A stretch of 64,000 nt of DNA from Kineococcus rhizosphaerae (GCF_003002055.1 NZ_PVZF01000001.1:62001-126000), one strand, 5' to 3'; counted from the stretch's first letter, positions 18,313 to 30,354 are shown. Notes: generated from the letters alone by a model not told the origin. Numbers and translations are program-made.

Positions 18313-18966
18313 GTCCCACTCGGTCGGCAGCGACGGGTCCCGGTGGTGGGCCAGCACCCGCTCCAGCTCCCAGCGGCTGATCCGCCGCGTGCTCAGCGGC
18401 GGCAGCTCGTCCAGGCCGAACCAGCCGACGTCGAGGGTCTCCAGCTCGCTGGCGGGAGCCGGCTCACCCGTGACGCGGCACAGGAAGTACAGGTGGAACA
18501 CGCTGACCGGCATCGGAGGCTGCTTGCCGCGCACGTCGCGCTCCCAGACGCCGACGACCTTCACCGCCTCGACCGGGTAGCCCGTCTCCTCCCGCACCTC
18601 CCGCACGGCCGCCTCGGCGGGCCGGTCACCCGGGTCGACCCAGCCGCCCGGCAGCGACCACAGCCCGTCGCTGCGCTCGCGCAGCAGCAGGAACCGCTCC
18701 CGGTCGTCGAGGACCCCGGCCCGGACGTCGACCTTCGGCGTCGCGTACCCGGCGTCGGCGTCCAGGACGGCGCGCAGCACCTCGCGCGGCGTCGTGGAGA
18801 CGGCCGTCAGCAGGTCGGCCGCGAGCTCGGTCAGCTCGCGGTAGCGCGCCGCGTCGTAGTCCTTGGCCGGGTCGCCGACGGCGTACGTCAGGCCGTCCTG
18901 GGCCAGGGCCGCGATGCGCACCGCGGCCCTGCGCACCAGCTCGGCCGGGTCGATGCCGTCGCTCAC
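18310..18966 (-). CDS. Nudix hydrolase with N-terminal extension
   Basis: A 218-residue protein: about 65 N-terminal helical residues (the Nudix N-terminal domain of ADP-ribose-type hydrolases) and then the Nudix fold. The Nudix box is GGWVDPGDRPAEAAV followed by REVREETG; the first acidic position is Asp instead of the usual Glu, while the metal-binding REVREE is intact. The substrate is a nucleoside diphosphate derivative of unknown kind. GTG at 18966 overlaps the stop of treZ (GTGA). Its 3' end touches the permease promoter. Confidence 0.87.
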   Translation of the reverse strand: MSDGIDPAELVRRAAVRIAALAQDGLTYAVGDPAKDYDAARYRELTELAADLLTAVSTTPREVLRAVLDADAGYATPKVDVRAGVLDDRERFLLLRERSDGLWSLPGGWVDPGDRPAEAAVREVREETGYPVEAVKVVGVWERDVRGKQPPMPVSVFHLYFLCRVTGEPAPASELETLDVGWFGLDELPPLSTRRISRWELERVLAHHRDPSLPTEWD

Positions 18967-20696
18967 CCCTGCGACGCCACCCGCAGCACGACGACGGACT
19001 CGGCGGCCGTGCGCACGCCCTCGCCGAGCAGTTCCGGCGCCGGGCCGTCGGAGAACGACGCGACGACCTCGACGGGCGCGCCCTCGACGTCCACGTCCGC
19101 TCCGGCCCCCAGCGTCACCACGACCCGGTGGTCGCCGCGGTGCAGCACCAGGGCGTTGCCCGCGACGTCGACCCGGACCGCGCGCAGGTCGGTGAACTCC
19201 GGCAGCCGCCGGCGCAGCGCCGTCAGCGTCCTGTACCAGGCGAGCACCCGGGCGTGCCCGGGTTCGGTGACCTCGGCCCAGTCCAGGACCGAGTTCTCCC
19301 TGGTCGTCGGGTCCTGCGGGTCCGGGACGTCCTCGGCGTCCCAGCCGTGCTGCCCGAACTCCCCGCGCCGGCCCTCGCTGACGGCCTTGCCCAGTTCGGG
19401 GTCGGGGAAGCTCGTGAAGAACTGCCACTTCGTGGAGGCGTTCCACTCCTCACCCATGAACACCATGGGTGTGAAGGGTCCCAGCAGGTACAGCGCCGCA
19501 CCCGCGGCCTGCCGGGTGGGGGACATCAAGTGCCCGATGCGGTCCCCGACGGCGCGGTTGCCGACCTGGTCGTGGGTCTGCAGGTACCCCAGGAACGCGG
19601 TGCCCGGCACCCGGGCCCGGTCCACCGGCACCCCCCAGACCTTCCCCCGGAACGTGGAGAACCGCCCGGCGTGGAAGAACGCCTCCTCGAACACCGTCTT
19701 GACGACCTCGGGGTCGCCGAAGTCGGCGTAGTACCCCTGCCGTTCCCCCGTCAGCCACGCGTGCAGCGCGTGGTGCACGTCGTCGTCCCACTGCGCGCTC
19801 ATCCCGCGACCACCCTGCGCGGTCGGGGTCACCATGGCGGCGTCGTTGAGGTCGGACTCGGCGACCAGCCCCAGCGGCCGGCCCAGCTCACGGGACAGCT
19901 GCGCGGTCTCGTCGGCCAGCTGCTGCAGGACGTGCTGCTCGGAGTCGTCGACGAGGGCGTGCACGGCGTCGAGGCGCAGCGCGTCGACGTGGAAGTCGCG
20001 GAACCAGCGCAGCGCGTTGTCGACGATCCAGCGCCGCACCTCCAGCGCCCCGTCGTCGTCGAGGTTCACCGCCGCACCCCACGGGGTGTCGTGCTTGTCG
20101 GTGAAGTACGGCCCGAACTCGCCCAGGTAGTTCCCGCTGGGCCCCAGGTGGTTGTAGACGCAGTCCAGCGCGACGGCCAGGCCCTTGGCGTGGCAGGCGT
20201 CGACGAACGCGGCGAGACCGTGCGGGCCGCCGTACTCGTGCTGCACGGCGTACGGCGCGACCCCGTCGTACCCCCAGTTCCACGGCCCGTCCCAGGCCGA
20301 GACCGGCAGGACCTCCACGACGTCGACGCCGAGCTCGACGAGGTGGTCCAGGTGCTCGATCGCCGCCGCGAACGTCCCGGCCTCGGTGAACGTCCCGACG
20401 TGCAGCTCGTAGAACACGGCCCCGTGCACGTCCCGGCCGGTCCAGTCGCCGTCGGTCCAGGTGAACCGCGCGGGGTCGACCACGGCGCTGGCCGCGTGGA
20501 CGCCCTCGGGCTGCCAGCCGCTGCGCGGGTCCGGTCGGGGGTCACCGCCGTCGACGCGGAACGCGTACCGCTCGCCCTCGCCCTCGGCCGTCCACCACCC
20601 CTCGCGCGGGGAACCGGTCCGTTCCATCGCGACCTCGCGCCCGTTGAGCACGAGGTCCACCGTCTGCGCACGCGGCGCCCACACTCCGAACTGCAT
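18963..20696 (-). CDS. treZ: Malto-oligosyltrehalose trehalohydrolase
   Basis: A 577-residue GH13 enzyme that releases trehalose from the maltooligosyl-trehalose made by TreY. An N-terminal carbohydrate-binding domain (FGVWAPRAQTVDLVL) is followed by the barrel. The catalytic Asp is in DALRLDAVHAL, the acid/base Glu in LVAESDLND, and HD in LQTHDQVGNR. The MGEEWNAST segment is typical of TreZ. The ATG at 20696 begins the conserved domain; the open frame runs further but through a palindrome. treY lies upstream on the same strand but is separated from treZ by a broken gene, so treZ may need its own promoter. Confidence 0.95.
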   Translation of the reverse strand: MQFGVWAPRAQTVDLVLNGREVAMERTGSPREGWWTAEGEGERYAFRVDGGDPRPDPRSGWQPEGVHAASAVVDPARFTWTDGDWTGRDVHGAVFYELHVGTFTEAGTFAAAIEHLDHLVELGVDVVEVLPVSAWDGPWNWGYDGVAPYAVQHEYGGPHGLAAFVDACHAKGLAVALDCVYNHLGPSGNYLGEFGPYFTDKHDTPWGAAVNLDDDGALEVRRWIVDNALRWFRDFHVDALRLDAVHALVDDSEQHVLQQLADETAQLSRELGRPLGLVAESDLNDAAMVTPTAQGGRGMSAQWDDDVHHALHAWLTGERQGYYADFGDPEVVKTVFEEAFFHAGRFSTFRGKVWGVPVDRARVPGTAFLGYLQTHDQVGNRAVGDRIGHLMSPTRQAAGAALYLLGPFTPMVFMGEEWNASTKWQFFTSFPDPELGKAVSEGRRGEFGQHGWDAEDVPDPQDPTTRENSVLDWAEVTEPGHARVLAWYRTLTALRRRLPEFTDLRAVRVDVAGNALVLHRGDHRVVVTLGAGADVDVEGAPVEVVASFSDGPAPELLGEGVRTAAESVVVLRVASQG

Positions 20697-20729
20697 GGGC
20701 CCCACCCTGTCGGACCCCGGCCTCCCCGG

Positions 20730-20793
20730 CGACTTCTGGTGACCTTCCAACCCCTCCTGCGGCCTTGAGCGGTTGGGATGTCCCCAGAGGTCG
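20730..20793. repeat. Palindromic element A, next to treZ
   Basis: An imperfect inverted repeat of about 22-base arms (about 18 matches), from CGACTTCTGGTGACC at the left to the complement of GACCTCTGGGGACATCC at the right. Its ends match those of element B at 21892-21958. It lies between treZ and the broken AbiEi-like gene. Confidence 0.7.
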
Positions 20794-20797
20794 GGCA

Positions 20798-21783
20798 TCA
20801 CCAGGGGAGGCGGTGGCGGGGGAGGGCGAAGTCTGCGGGGTGCAGGCTGTTCAGCGGCGGCCAGTCGATCGCCCGGGCGATCTCGAGCATCACGCGCTGC
20901 ACCGGCCACAGGGTCTTCCAGCGGTAGCGCAGGACGGGCAGACCGGCGCCGACGACGAGGAGGTTCTCCCGCACGACGTCCGCGTCCTGCTGCGCGTTCT
21001 CGCGGTGGTAGCCGCCTGGGGCACCTCCCGCTTGCGGGGGACGAACTCCAGACCGCACGTCCGGTGCCTGCCCCGGACCAGCAGGTCCGGGAACCGCAGC
21101 ACGGGGCCGGTGGCGGTGGGCACGACGAGTGAGGGGTTCACCCACGGTTCGGGCAGCCCGGCGAGCACCGCCGTCATCCGCAACCGCGACTCACCCACCG
21201 ACCTCGACCGGCCGTCGCACAGCGCCGTCGCGGTCCACGCGACGGCCACTCCGGGCCAGCGTCGGTGACGGGACAGGTGCTCGAGGAACTCGGGCAGGTC
21301 GAGGCCCTGACCGGCGAAGGTGTCCAGGACGCTGACGCCGTCGACCAGCGGGGCGTCCCGCACGAGGTCGAAGGCCGTGCGCCACAGGCTCGTCACCTCC
21401 AGACCGTCCACCTCGACGAGGTCGTCGTCCTGCAGGCGCAGGATCTGACGGCGTGACCGCCCGTCGGCACCCTCGAGTCCCGAGGAGTTCACCGACCGCG
21501 TGGTCTGCAACGGCACTCGGACACCGGGCGGCGGCGTCCACAGCCCGTGGATCCACGCCGCGGTCAGGCCGGAGAACGCCGTCCCCGGTGGAGAGGCCAG
21601 CCGGAGCGCCTCGACACGGTCGCGGTCGTCGAGGACGGCGTCCCGGTGCACGTAGACGCCCGTGTGCAGCCGCCTCCACACCGACGACTGCAACCGGCGC
21701 GGGGTGAGCCCGCGCTCGAGGGCTTCGGCGAGGGTGAAGGGGCGGTTGCGCAGCGGGTCGGGGACGAGAGCGGCGGTCGGCAC
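20798..21783 (-). pseudogene. Broken AbiEi-like gene with DUF559-type C-terminus
   Basis: The N-terminal about 240 codons read as an AbiEi-antitoxin-like protein (RPFTLAEALERGLTPRRLQS, AFSGLTAAWIHGLW, SLWRTAFDLVRDAPLVDGVS). The C-terminal nuclease-like part continues in another frame: GGYHRENAQQDADVVREN, then LPVLRYRWKTLW, ending at 20798. The switch lies near 21015-21045, where about 26 extra bases, including a CCCGCAAGCGGG hairpin, sit between the LEF and YHREN motifs. The unshifted frame would stop at 20890 after a nonsense tail. The gene is therefore probably inactive. Intact homologues are common orphan genes, usually without a recognisable AbiEii toxin. Confidence 0.7.
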
Positions 21784-21891
21784 GCAGCCGACCGTGCATC
21801 ACCCCGCGGACCCGCGTGCCCGTCGTCCACAGGCGCGACGTCTCAGGACCGGGTCGTCCACCGGTGCACGCGGGGACAGCCCCACCCCGCC

Positions 21892-21958
21892 CGACCTCTG
21901 GGGACTTCCGCACGTCTCAACACCCTTTGAGACGTTGGAAAGTCCCCAGAAGTCGGGG
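21892..21958. repeat. Palindromic element B, next to treY
   Basis: Arms of about 27 bases around a short loop: GACCTCTGGGGACTTCC at the left and its near complement (GGAAAGTCCCCAGAAGTC) at the right, with a CGTCTCAA/TGAGACG core. Ends are shared with element A, and the two flank the broken AbiEi-like gene. It may also serve as the treY terminator. Confidence 0.7.
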
Positions 21959-21965
21959 TCGGGGA

Positions 21966-24397
21966 TCAGGTCGTGCGGACCAGGAGGGCCACCGGGAGCC
22001 CGTCCAGCAGGTCGGCGATCCGCACCGACCCGCCGTCGACCTCGGAGCCGTCGAACGCGTTGCGCCAACGGCCCTCCGGCAGCGTCAGCGTGTGCTCGCC
22101 CCAGCCCCCGTTGCGGTTCAGGGAGACGGGCAGCCGGGTGGCCACGGCCACCACCGACGGTTCCTCGACCGGCCCCCGCGCGAACGCCAGGGCGTTGCCC
22201 GTCGAGGTCGGGACGGGGGAGTAGTCCCCGCCGACCGACCACGCGGGGTCGGTGCGGCGGGCCCGCAGGGTCCGGGAGACCACGAGCAGCTTCTCGTCGT
22301 CCAGGTCGGCGGGCGCGCCGCCGGCGTCCAGGGCGGTGAGCCGGCGCTGCCGGTCGGCGTAGTCCACCGGTCGGCGGTTGTCCGGGTCGACCAGGGACAG
22401 GTCGACGACCTCGGTGCCCTGGTACACGTCGGGGACCCCGGGCATCGTCAGCTGCACGAACTTCTGGCCCAGCACCGCCACGCGCGCAGCCTCGGCCGTC
22501 AGCCCGACGAACTCGGAGACCGCCGCCAGCACGGCCTCGTCGCCCAGGACCCCCGTCGCGAACCGCTCCACGGCGCTCTCGTAGGCCTCGTCCGGCCCGG
22601 TCCACGTCGTGTGGTCCTTGGCCTCGCGCGTCGCCTTCTGCAGGTAGGCCAGCAGCCGGTCGGCGGTGATCGGCCCCGAGGCGCCCCAGGTGCCGAAGAC
22701 CGTCTGCCATACGAGCAGCTCGGTGCGGGCGTCCAGCTCGGCGGCGCGGTGGGCGCCGGCGAGCTCGCGCCAGGAGGTGACCGCCGCCGCCCACTCCTCG
22801 GTGAACTCCGAGAGCACGGACAACCGCGCCCGCACGTCCTCGCTGCGCTTGGTGTCGTGCGTCGACAGCGTCGTCATGGTCGCGGGCCAGTCCCGCGCCT
22901 GCCGGGCGGCGAAGGCGTGGAACTCCTCCGGCGAGATCCCGAAGCGCGTCGGTTCGCCCCCGACCTCGTTGAGCGAGCTCAGGCGGAACCAGCGGTAGAA
23001 CGACGTGTCCTCGATGCCCTTGGCCATCACGGGCCCGCACGTCTGCTGGAACCGGACGACGAACTCGGCCGACCGGGGGTCGCCCGTCGCGACCCGGCCC
23101 AGGGCCAGGTCCACGACGACCGCGAGGGTGTCGTGGCGTTCGGCGGGCAGCCGGTTGCGGCCGACCTCCGCGGCGTGATCGAGCACCGCGACCGCCTCGG
23201 CCGGGGCGCTCTCGCCCGGCACGACGTAGGCGCGGTACTGCTCGATCGCCACCAGCAGCTCCACGACGGACTCGTGCAGCCCGCGGCGCGTGTGGTCGCG
23301 CAGGTTGACGTCGTCGTGGCAGATCCCGGCCAGCAGCTCCACCAGCCGGTGGACCTCGGCGTACAGGCCGTGCTCGACGACCTCCCGCTTGGCCTCCTCG
23401 ACGATCGCCGCGAACGGCCGGGACTGCTCGGTGATCCCCGCGTACAGCGTCGAGAGCGGCTCGGCGCCCGCCGGGTCGAGGAAGACGCCACCGACGCGCT
23501 GCAGCGCGTCGTAGCCCGTCGTGCCCGCGCACTCCCAGTCCTCGGGCAGCAGCTCGTCGCCCTCGAGGATCTTCTCGACGACCACCCACGCGCCCGACGT
23601 CGCCGCCGCCAGCCGCCGCAGGTACCCGCGCGGGTCGGCCAGCCCGTCGGGGTGGTCGATCCGCAGCCCCTGCAGGGACCCGTCGCGCACCAGTTCCAGC
23701 AGCAGGGCGTGGGAGGCGTCGAACACCGCCGGGTCCTCGACGCGGATCGCGGCCAGGGTGTCGACGTCGAAGAACCGGCGGTAGTTCAGCTCCTCGTCGG
23801 CCACCCGCCAGTGCGCCAGCCGGTACCACTGGCGGTCGACGAGCTGCTCCATCGGCAGGTCCTCGGTGCCCGGGCGCACCGGGAAGACGTGGTCGTAGTA
23901 GCGCAGCACGGGCTCGGCTCCGGAGGTGTCCAGGGACAGTTCCCCCGCGGCCAGGACCTGGCCGATGCGCTGGCCCAGGACGGCCATGAGGATCGCCCGG
24001 TCCGGTACCGACCAGTCGACGTCGAACCACGACGCGAACGGCGACTCCGGCCCCTCGCGCAGCACCGACCACAGCTGGGCGTTGTCGCTGGCCGGGGTCG
24101 GGACGGCCATGTGGTTGGGCACCACGTCGGCCACCGCGCCCAGACCGTTGCCCTGCAGGGTCTTCGACAGCCGGTCGAACGCCTCGCGCCCGCCGGCCTC
24201 GGGGTTCAGGTGGGAGTGGTCCACCACGTCGTAGCCGTGCTGCGACCCCTTCGCCGGGGCCAGGACCGGCGACAGGTAGGCGTGGGAGACCCCCAGAGCG
24301 GCCAGGTACTCGGCCCGGGCCGCGGCGTCGTCGAAGGTGAAGGCCGGCTGGATCTGCAGCCGGTAGGTGCTGACGGGCACCACCGCGGGTCGACGGC

Positions 24398-24401
<4 letters not shown>
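21966..24401 (-). CDS. treY: Malto-oligosyltrehalose synthase
   Basis: An 811-residue GH13 enzyme that turns the reducing end of a maltodextrin into a trehalose linkage. Motifs: STYRLQIQPAFTF at the N-terminus, DVVPNHMA (region I), LRIDHPDGLADPRGYL (region II with catalytic Asp), VVEKILEGDELLPE (catalytic Glu) and TTLSTHDTKRSEDVRARL (region IV). GTG at 24401 overlaps the glgX stop by four bases. It is followed by palindromic element B rather than treZ. Confidence 0.96.
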
Positions 24402-26539
<2,138 letters not shown>

Positions 26540-26744
26540 GGGAGGAGTCCTCCAGGAGCTTCGAAGGGGCGGTGGTGCCCCGTCATCATGTCGGCTGAGC
26601 CCCCCGAGCACCTCCTGAGCACGTCCCGGGCACCTCCCGGAGTGGCACCCCCGCTGCCGCCCACGGGCCGGTTACCGTGGTCGGGTGCCCGAGGACCCCT
26701 CCCGTCCGGGTGAGCACCGCCGTCTCCGGGAGGACGAGGAGACC

Positions 26745-27752
26745 ATGGCCGACGCGCTGCCCGAGTCGACGACCGACGCACCGGCACCGGACACCCTGGC
26801 GACCGGCACGCTGCGGACCGTGCGCGCCGCCCCCCGGCCCGTGCGGGTGTGGGGCGACGTGCGGGCGCTCGCCGTCGGCACGGTGCAGGCCTGCATGCGC
26901 TTCCGCGTCACGGGCCTGGCCGCCGAGGGGGGCTTCTTCGCGCTGCTGTCCCTGCCGCCGCTGGTCTTCGGCCTCGTCGCCAGCCTGGGCTTCCTCGGCC
27001 GCTGGCTGGGGGCCGACGACGTCGAGGCGGCCCGCGCCCAGATCTCCCGCGTCACCGAGTCCTTCTTCACCTCCCAGGCCATCGCCGACGTCATCCTGCC
27101 GACGTTCGACTCCGTCACGACCGGCAGCCGCGCCGACCTGACGGTCCTCGCCTTCGCGGTCAGCGTGTGGTCCGGCTCGCGCGCCCTGAACGTCTACGTC
27201 GACACCATCGCCATCATGTACGGCCTCGGGGGGCACCGGGGGATCGTCCGCACGCGCCTGCTGTCGCTGTCGACGTACCTGGTGGCCCTGCTCGTCGGGG
27301 TCGTGGTCGTCCCGCTGGTCCTCGTCGGCCCGCGGCTGCTGGGGGAGTGGCTGCCGGAGAACCTGCGCTGGCTGACGACGCTCTACTGGCCCGTGGTCCT
27401 CGTGCTGTCGGTCTTCTGCCTGGCGACGCTGTACCACCTGGCCACGCCCGTGCGCTCGCGCTGGTGGCGCGACGTGCCGGGGGCGCTGCTCGCCCTGCTG
27501 GGCTGGCTCGTCATCTCCTGGGTGCTGCGGCGCACCCTGTCCTACTCGGTCGCCGGGCCCTCGACGTCGATCTACGGGCCGCTGGCGGCCCCGGTCGTGG
27601 TGCTCATCTGGTTCTACTTCCTCGCCATCACCGTCCTCATCGGCGCGGCCCTGAACAGCGCCGTCGACCGGGTCTGGCCGGACCCGACGAAGGCCGCCGC
27701 GCGCGAGGACGCGCGCCGGCAGGCCGCCGAACGGCGGCGCTGGGTGCCCTGA
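26745..27752 (+). CDS. YihY/BrkB family membrane protein
   Basis: A 335-residue inner-membrane protein with six predicted helices, typical of YihY/BrkB: GFFALLSLPPLVFGLVASLG, VSVWSGSRALNVYVDTI, LLALLGWLVISWVL and SIYGPLAAPVVVLIWFYFLA. The function is not settled (once thought to be RNase BN). Its C-terminus is basic. The ATG at 26745 follows GAGGAG. A leaderless reading from GTG 26685, 7 bases after TACCGT, would add 20 residues. Divergent from glgX. Confidence 0.87.
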   Translation: MADALPESTTDAPAPDTLATGTLRTVRAAPRPVRVWGDVRALAVGTVQACMRFRVTGLAAEGGFFALLSLPPLVFGLVASLGFLGRWLGADDVEAARAQISRVTESFFTSQAIADVILPTFDSVTTGSRADLTVLAFAVSVWSGSRALNVYVDTIAIMYGLGGHRGIVRTRLLSLSTYLVALLVGVVVVPLVLVGPRLLGEWLPENLRWLTTLYWPVVLVLSVFCLATLYHLATPVRSRWWRDVPGALLALLGWLVISWVLRRTLSYSVAGPSTSIYGPLAAPVVVLIWFYFLAITVLIGAALNSAVDRVWPDPTKAAAREDARRQAAERRRWVP

Positions 27753-27788
27753 GGGGCCACCCGGGTGATCACGGGGTGAGACGCTGGG

Positions 27789-28919
27789 GTGGTGGACCAC
27801 GTGAACCCCGGCCTGCCCGACCGACTCCTGGCCGCCGGCGCCCGCCGGACCCGGGCGCTGGCCGCGCGGGCGCGGCTGAACACCCAGCGCCTGGCCGCCT
27901 ACCGCCCGCGCAGCGAGCTCGTCCTGCCCGTCACCGACGTCCCGCGCGCCGCCGTGCCGGCCGTCGACGCGCACAACCACCTGGGCCGCTGGCTGACCGG
28001 GGGGCGCACCTGGCTGGCCCCCGACGTCCCGGCGCTGCTGGCCCGCATGGACGAGCTGAACCTCGCCGCCGTCGTCAACCTCGACGGCCTGCCCGGGGCC
28101 GAGCTGGAGGCCAACCTCGACCGCTACGACCGCGCCCACCCGGGCCGCTTCGCGACCTTCGCGCACGTCGACTGGTCCCTGCTGGTCCAGGGCCCGCGGG
28201 GGGTCGCGGCGATGGTCGCCCAGGTCGAGGCGGCCGCCCGGGCCGGCGCGGCGGGGATCAAGGTCTGGAAGGACCTGGGCCTGGTCCAGCGCGACGCCTC
28301 CGGCGCCCTGGTCGGCCCGGACGACGACCGGTTGTCCGACGTCTTCGACGCCGCCGGGGCCCACGGGCTGCCCGTCCTGGTGCACATCGGTGACCCGCCG
28401 GCCTTCTTCCGGCCCGTCGACCGCTTCAACGAGCGCCTCGAGGAGCTGCGGCTGCACCCGGACTGGAGCTGGTACGGCAAGGGCCTGCCCACGCACCGGC
28501 AGCTGCAGGACGCCTTCGAGCGCCTCGTCGCCGCGCACCCGGGCACGACCTTCATCGGCGCCCACGTCGCCGGCTGGGCCGAGAACCTGCAGTGGGTCTC
28601 CGACGTCCTGGACCGGCTGCCCAACCTCGTCGTCGACACCGGCGCGCGCCTGGCCGAGCTCGGCCGCCAGCCGCGGACGGCGGCGGCCTTCGTGCGCCGG
28701 CACGCCGACCGGGTGCTGTGGGGCAGCGACAGCTTCCCCTTCGAGCCCGACGCCGTCAGCCGCTGGTTCCGGGTGCTGGAGAGCGCCGACGAGGCCTTCG
28801 ACTACGGCCCGGTCGCCGACCAGGGCCGGTGGACCGTCTCCGGCCTCGACCTGGGGGCGGACGTGCTGGCCGCCGTCTACGCGGGCAACGCCCGGCGGGT
28901 GATCCCGGCGCTGGGGTGA
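27789..28919 (+). CDS. Amidohydrolase family protein (Amidohydro_2)
   Basis: A 376-residue TIM-barrel amidohydrolase of the PF04909 group. Motifs: AVDAHNHLGRW (metal His pair), AAGIKVWKDLGL with a Lys, PVLVHIGDPPAFF, TFIGAHVAGWAENL and VLWGSDSFPF with the catalytic Asp. These members are often decarboxylases or lactonases; the substrate is unknown. GTG at 27789 or 27792 is the start. The stop lies in the first copy of a 17-base tandem repeat. Confidence 0.83.
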   Translation: MVDHVNPGLPDRLLAAGARRTRALAARARLNTQRLAAYRPRSELVLPVTDVPRAAVPAVDAHNHLGRWLTGGRTWLAPDVPALLARMDELNLAAVVNLDGLPGAELEANLDRYDRAHPGRFATFAHVDWSLLVQGPRGVAAMVAQVEAAARAGAAGIKVWKDLGLVQRDASGALVGPDDDRLSDVFDAAGAHGLPVLVHIGDPPAFFRPVDRFNERLEELRLHPDWSWYGKGLPTHRQLQDAFERLVAAHPGTTFIGAHVAGWAENLQWVSDVLDRLPNLVVDTGARLAELGRQPRTAAAFVRRHADRVLWGSDSFPFEPDAVSRWFRVLESADEAFDYGPVADQGRWTVSGLDLGADVLAAVYAGNARRVIPALG

Positions 28920-28954
28920 GCCCGGCGCTGGGGTGAGCCCGGCGCCGGGGTGAG
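28904..28954 (+). repeat. Three tandem copies of a 17-base unit carrying the stop codon
   Basis: CCCGGCG(C)TGGGGTGAG occurs at 28904, 28921 and 28938 (third copy with one change). The first copy ends the amidohydrolase gene. The unit length is not a multiple of three, so TGA appears in all three frames. Confidence 0.85.
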
Positions 28955-28966
28955 CCCGCGCCCCGC

Positions 28967-30154
28967 TCAGACGGCCTGGACCTGGCGCACCGGGTCGTAC
29001 CGGACCCCGGCCGTGCGGGCCAGGATCCGCAGGTGCTCCTCGGCCAGGGCCTGCGGGTCGAAGCGACGCGCGTGCTCGGGCCCGGCGGCGGCGGCCTCGC
29101 GCAACGGAGCCGGGTCCGCGAGGTGCTCGGCGAGGGCCTCGGTGAGGGCCTCCAGCGACTCCGTCGGCACCAGCCGGCCCAGCCGCCCGTCGTCGAGCAG
29201 CATCCGGCTGCCCACCGAGCAGTCCGTCGCGATGACGGGGGTGCCCAGCGCGAGCGCCTCCAGGAGCGTCAGGGGCATCGCCTCGGTGCGGGAGCTGGAG
29301 ACGAAGACGTCGGCTCCCGCCAGGACGGCCTCGGGGTGCTCGGTGAAGCCGGGCAGCTGCACGTGGTCGGCGCCGAGGTCGGCGACGAGCCGCTCGAGCG
29401 CGGCACGCTCGTCGCCCTCCCCGGCGATGAGCAGTTCGTGCTCGAGCCCGCGGGCACGGACGGCCGCCGAGGCCCGGACCAGCAGGTCGAAGCCCTTGTG
29501 CGGGGTCAACCGGCCCAGGGCCACGACCCGGCGCGGGCCGTGCCGGCCGCGACGGGGCAGCTCCGCGGCGCGGGCGCGCAGGCCGTCGACGTCGACGCCG
29601 TTGACGACCACGTGCGTCCGCTCGGGCGGCTGCCCGTTGGCGACGATGCCGGCGACCAGACCGGGGGAGACGCAGATGGTGGCGTCCGCGTGCGCATCGG
29701 CCAGGCGGGTGAGGCGGCGCAGGTGCGGCGGGACCCAGGCCTGGACCGCTTCGTCGAGGTCGCCCTGGGCCAGGACGACGAAGGGGGTGCGGGTGGCGCG
29801 GGCGGCCAGCCACCCGGCGAGCACCCCGTGGCCGATCTCCGACCCCGAGACCACGACGTCGTGGCGGCGGGCCTCGCGCACCAGGCGCCGCAGCTCCCGG
29901 GGCAGGCGGCGGGGAGTGGGCACCGTGGCGTCGGCGCCGAAGACGAGGCGCGTCGCGGGGTCGACCGCAGCCGTCGGCACACCGCGCACCTTCTCGAGCG
30001 CGAAGACCGTCGTGGACACGCCGGCGGCCTCGAAGCGGCGGGCGAGGTCGAGGACGACCCGCAGCCCGCCGTTCTCCCGCAGGTGCCCCTCGACGAACAG
30101 CACGCGCAGGGGGTGGGACGGGTGCCGGGTGGTGGTGGGGCCGGGACGTGCCAT
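28967..30154 (-). CDS. Glycosyltransferase family 4
   Basis: A 395-residue GT-B fold glycosyltransferase. N-terminal VLFVEGHLRENGGLRVVLD marks the acceptor domain. The C-terminal domain has VVALGRLTPHKGFDLLVRA, LLIAGEGDERAALERL and SSSRTEAMPLTLLEALALG, which is the E-x7-E nucleotide-sugar site. Donor and acceptor are not predictable; it is not next to other cell-envelope genes. ATG at 30154 follows a TAGCGT box by six bases, so it may be leaderless. Confidence 0.87.
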   Translation of the reverse strand: MARPGPTTTRHPSHPLRVLFVEGHLRENGGLRVVLDLARRFEAAGVSTTVFALEKVRGVPTAAVDPATRLVFGADATVPTPRRLPRELRRLVREARRHDVVVSGSEIGHGVLAGWLAARATRTPFVVLAQGDLDEAVQAWVPPHLRRLTRLADAHADATICVSPGLVAGIVANGQPPERTHVVVNGVDVDGLRARAAELPRRGRHGPRRVVALGRLTPHKGFDLLVRASAAVRARGLEHELLIAGEGDERAALERLVADLGADHVQLPGFTEHPEAVLAGADVFVSSSRTEAMPLTLLEALALGTPVIATDCSVGSRMLLDDGRLGRLVPTESLEALTEALAEHLADPAPLREAAAAGPEHARRFDPQALAEEHLRILARTAGVRYDPVRQVQAV

Positions 30155-30312
30155 GGCTCGACGCTAACCCGCCCCGGTGGCCGCCGGGTGTGTTTCGCCC
30201 GTGTTAAACCCTCACGGCGGCAACGGAAGTGGTCCGTACGGGTGAGGACGTCGCGGTCCGTGCGCGGGCGTGCGCTCCGGGTCGCCGGCGGCTGCGGGAG
30301 CGGGGACGCACG

Positions 30313-30341
30313 AAAGGCCGGACCCGTTGCCGGATCCGGCC
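30313..30341 (-). terminator. Terminator hairpin of the Gly-Cys-Val tRNA operon
   Basis: Arms 30316-30326 and 30331-30341 pair over 11 bases with one G/U, around a GCAA tetraloop on the minus strand, followed by TTT. It lies 11 bases after the last tRNA. Confidence 0.75.
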
Positions 30342-30354
30342 CTTCCTGGGGTGG

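Noticed and set aside
26586-29813. A 1075-codon minus-strand frame over the BrkB and amidohydrolase genes
   Set aside because: Low-complexity translation without domains; both plus-strand genes have clear family motifs.
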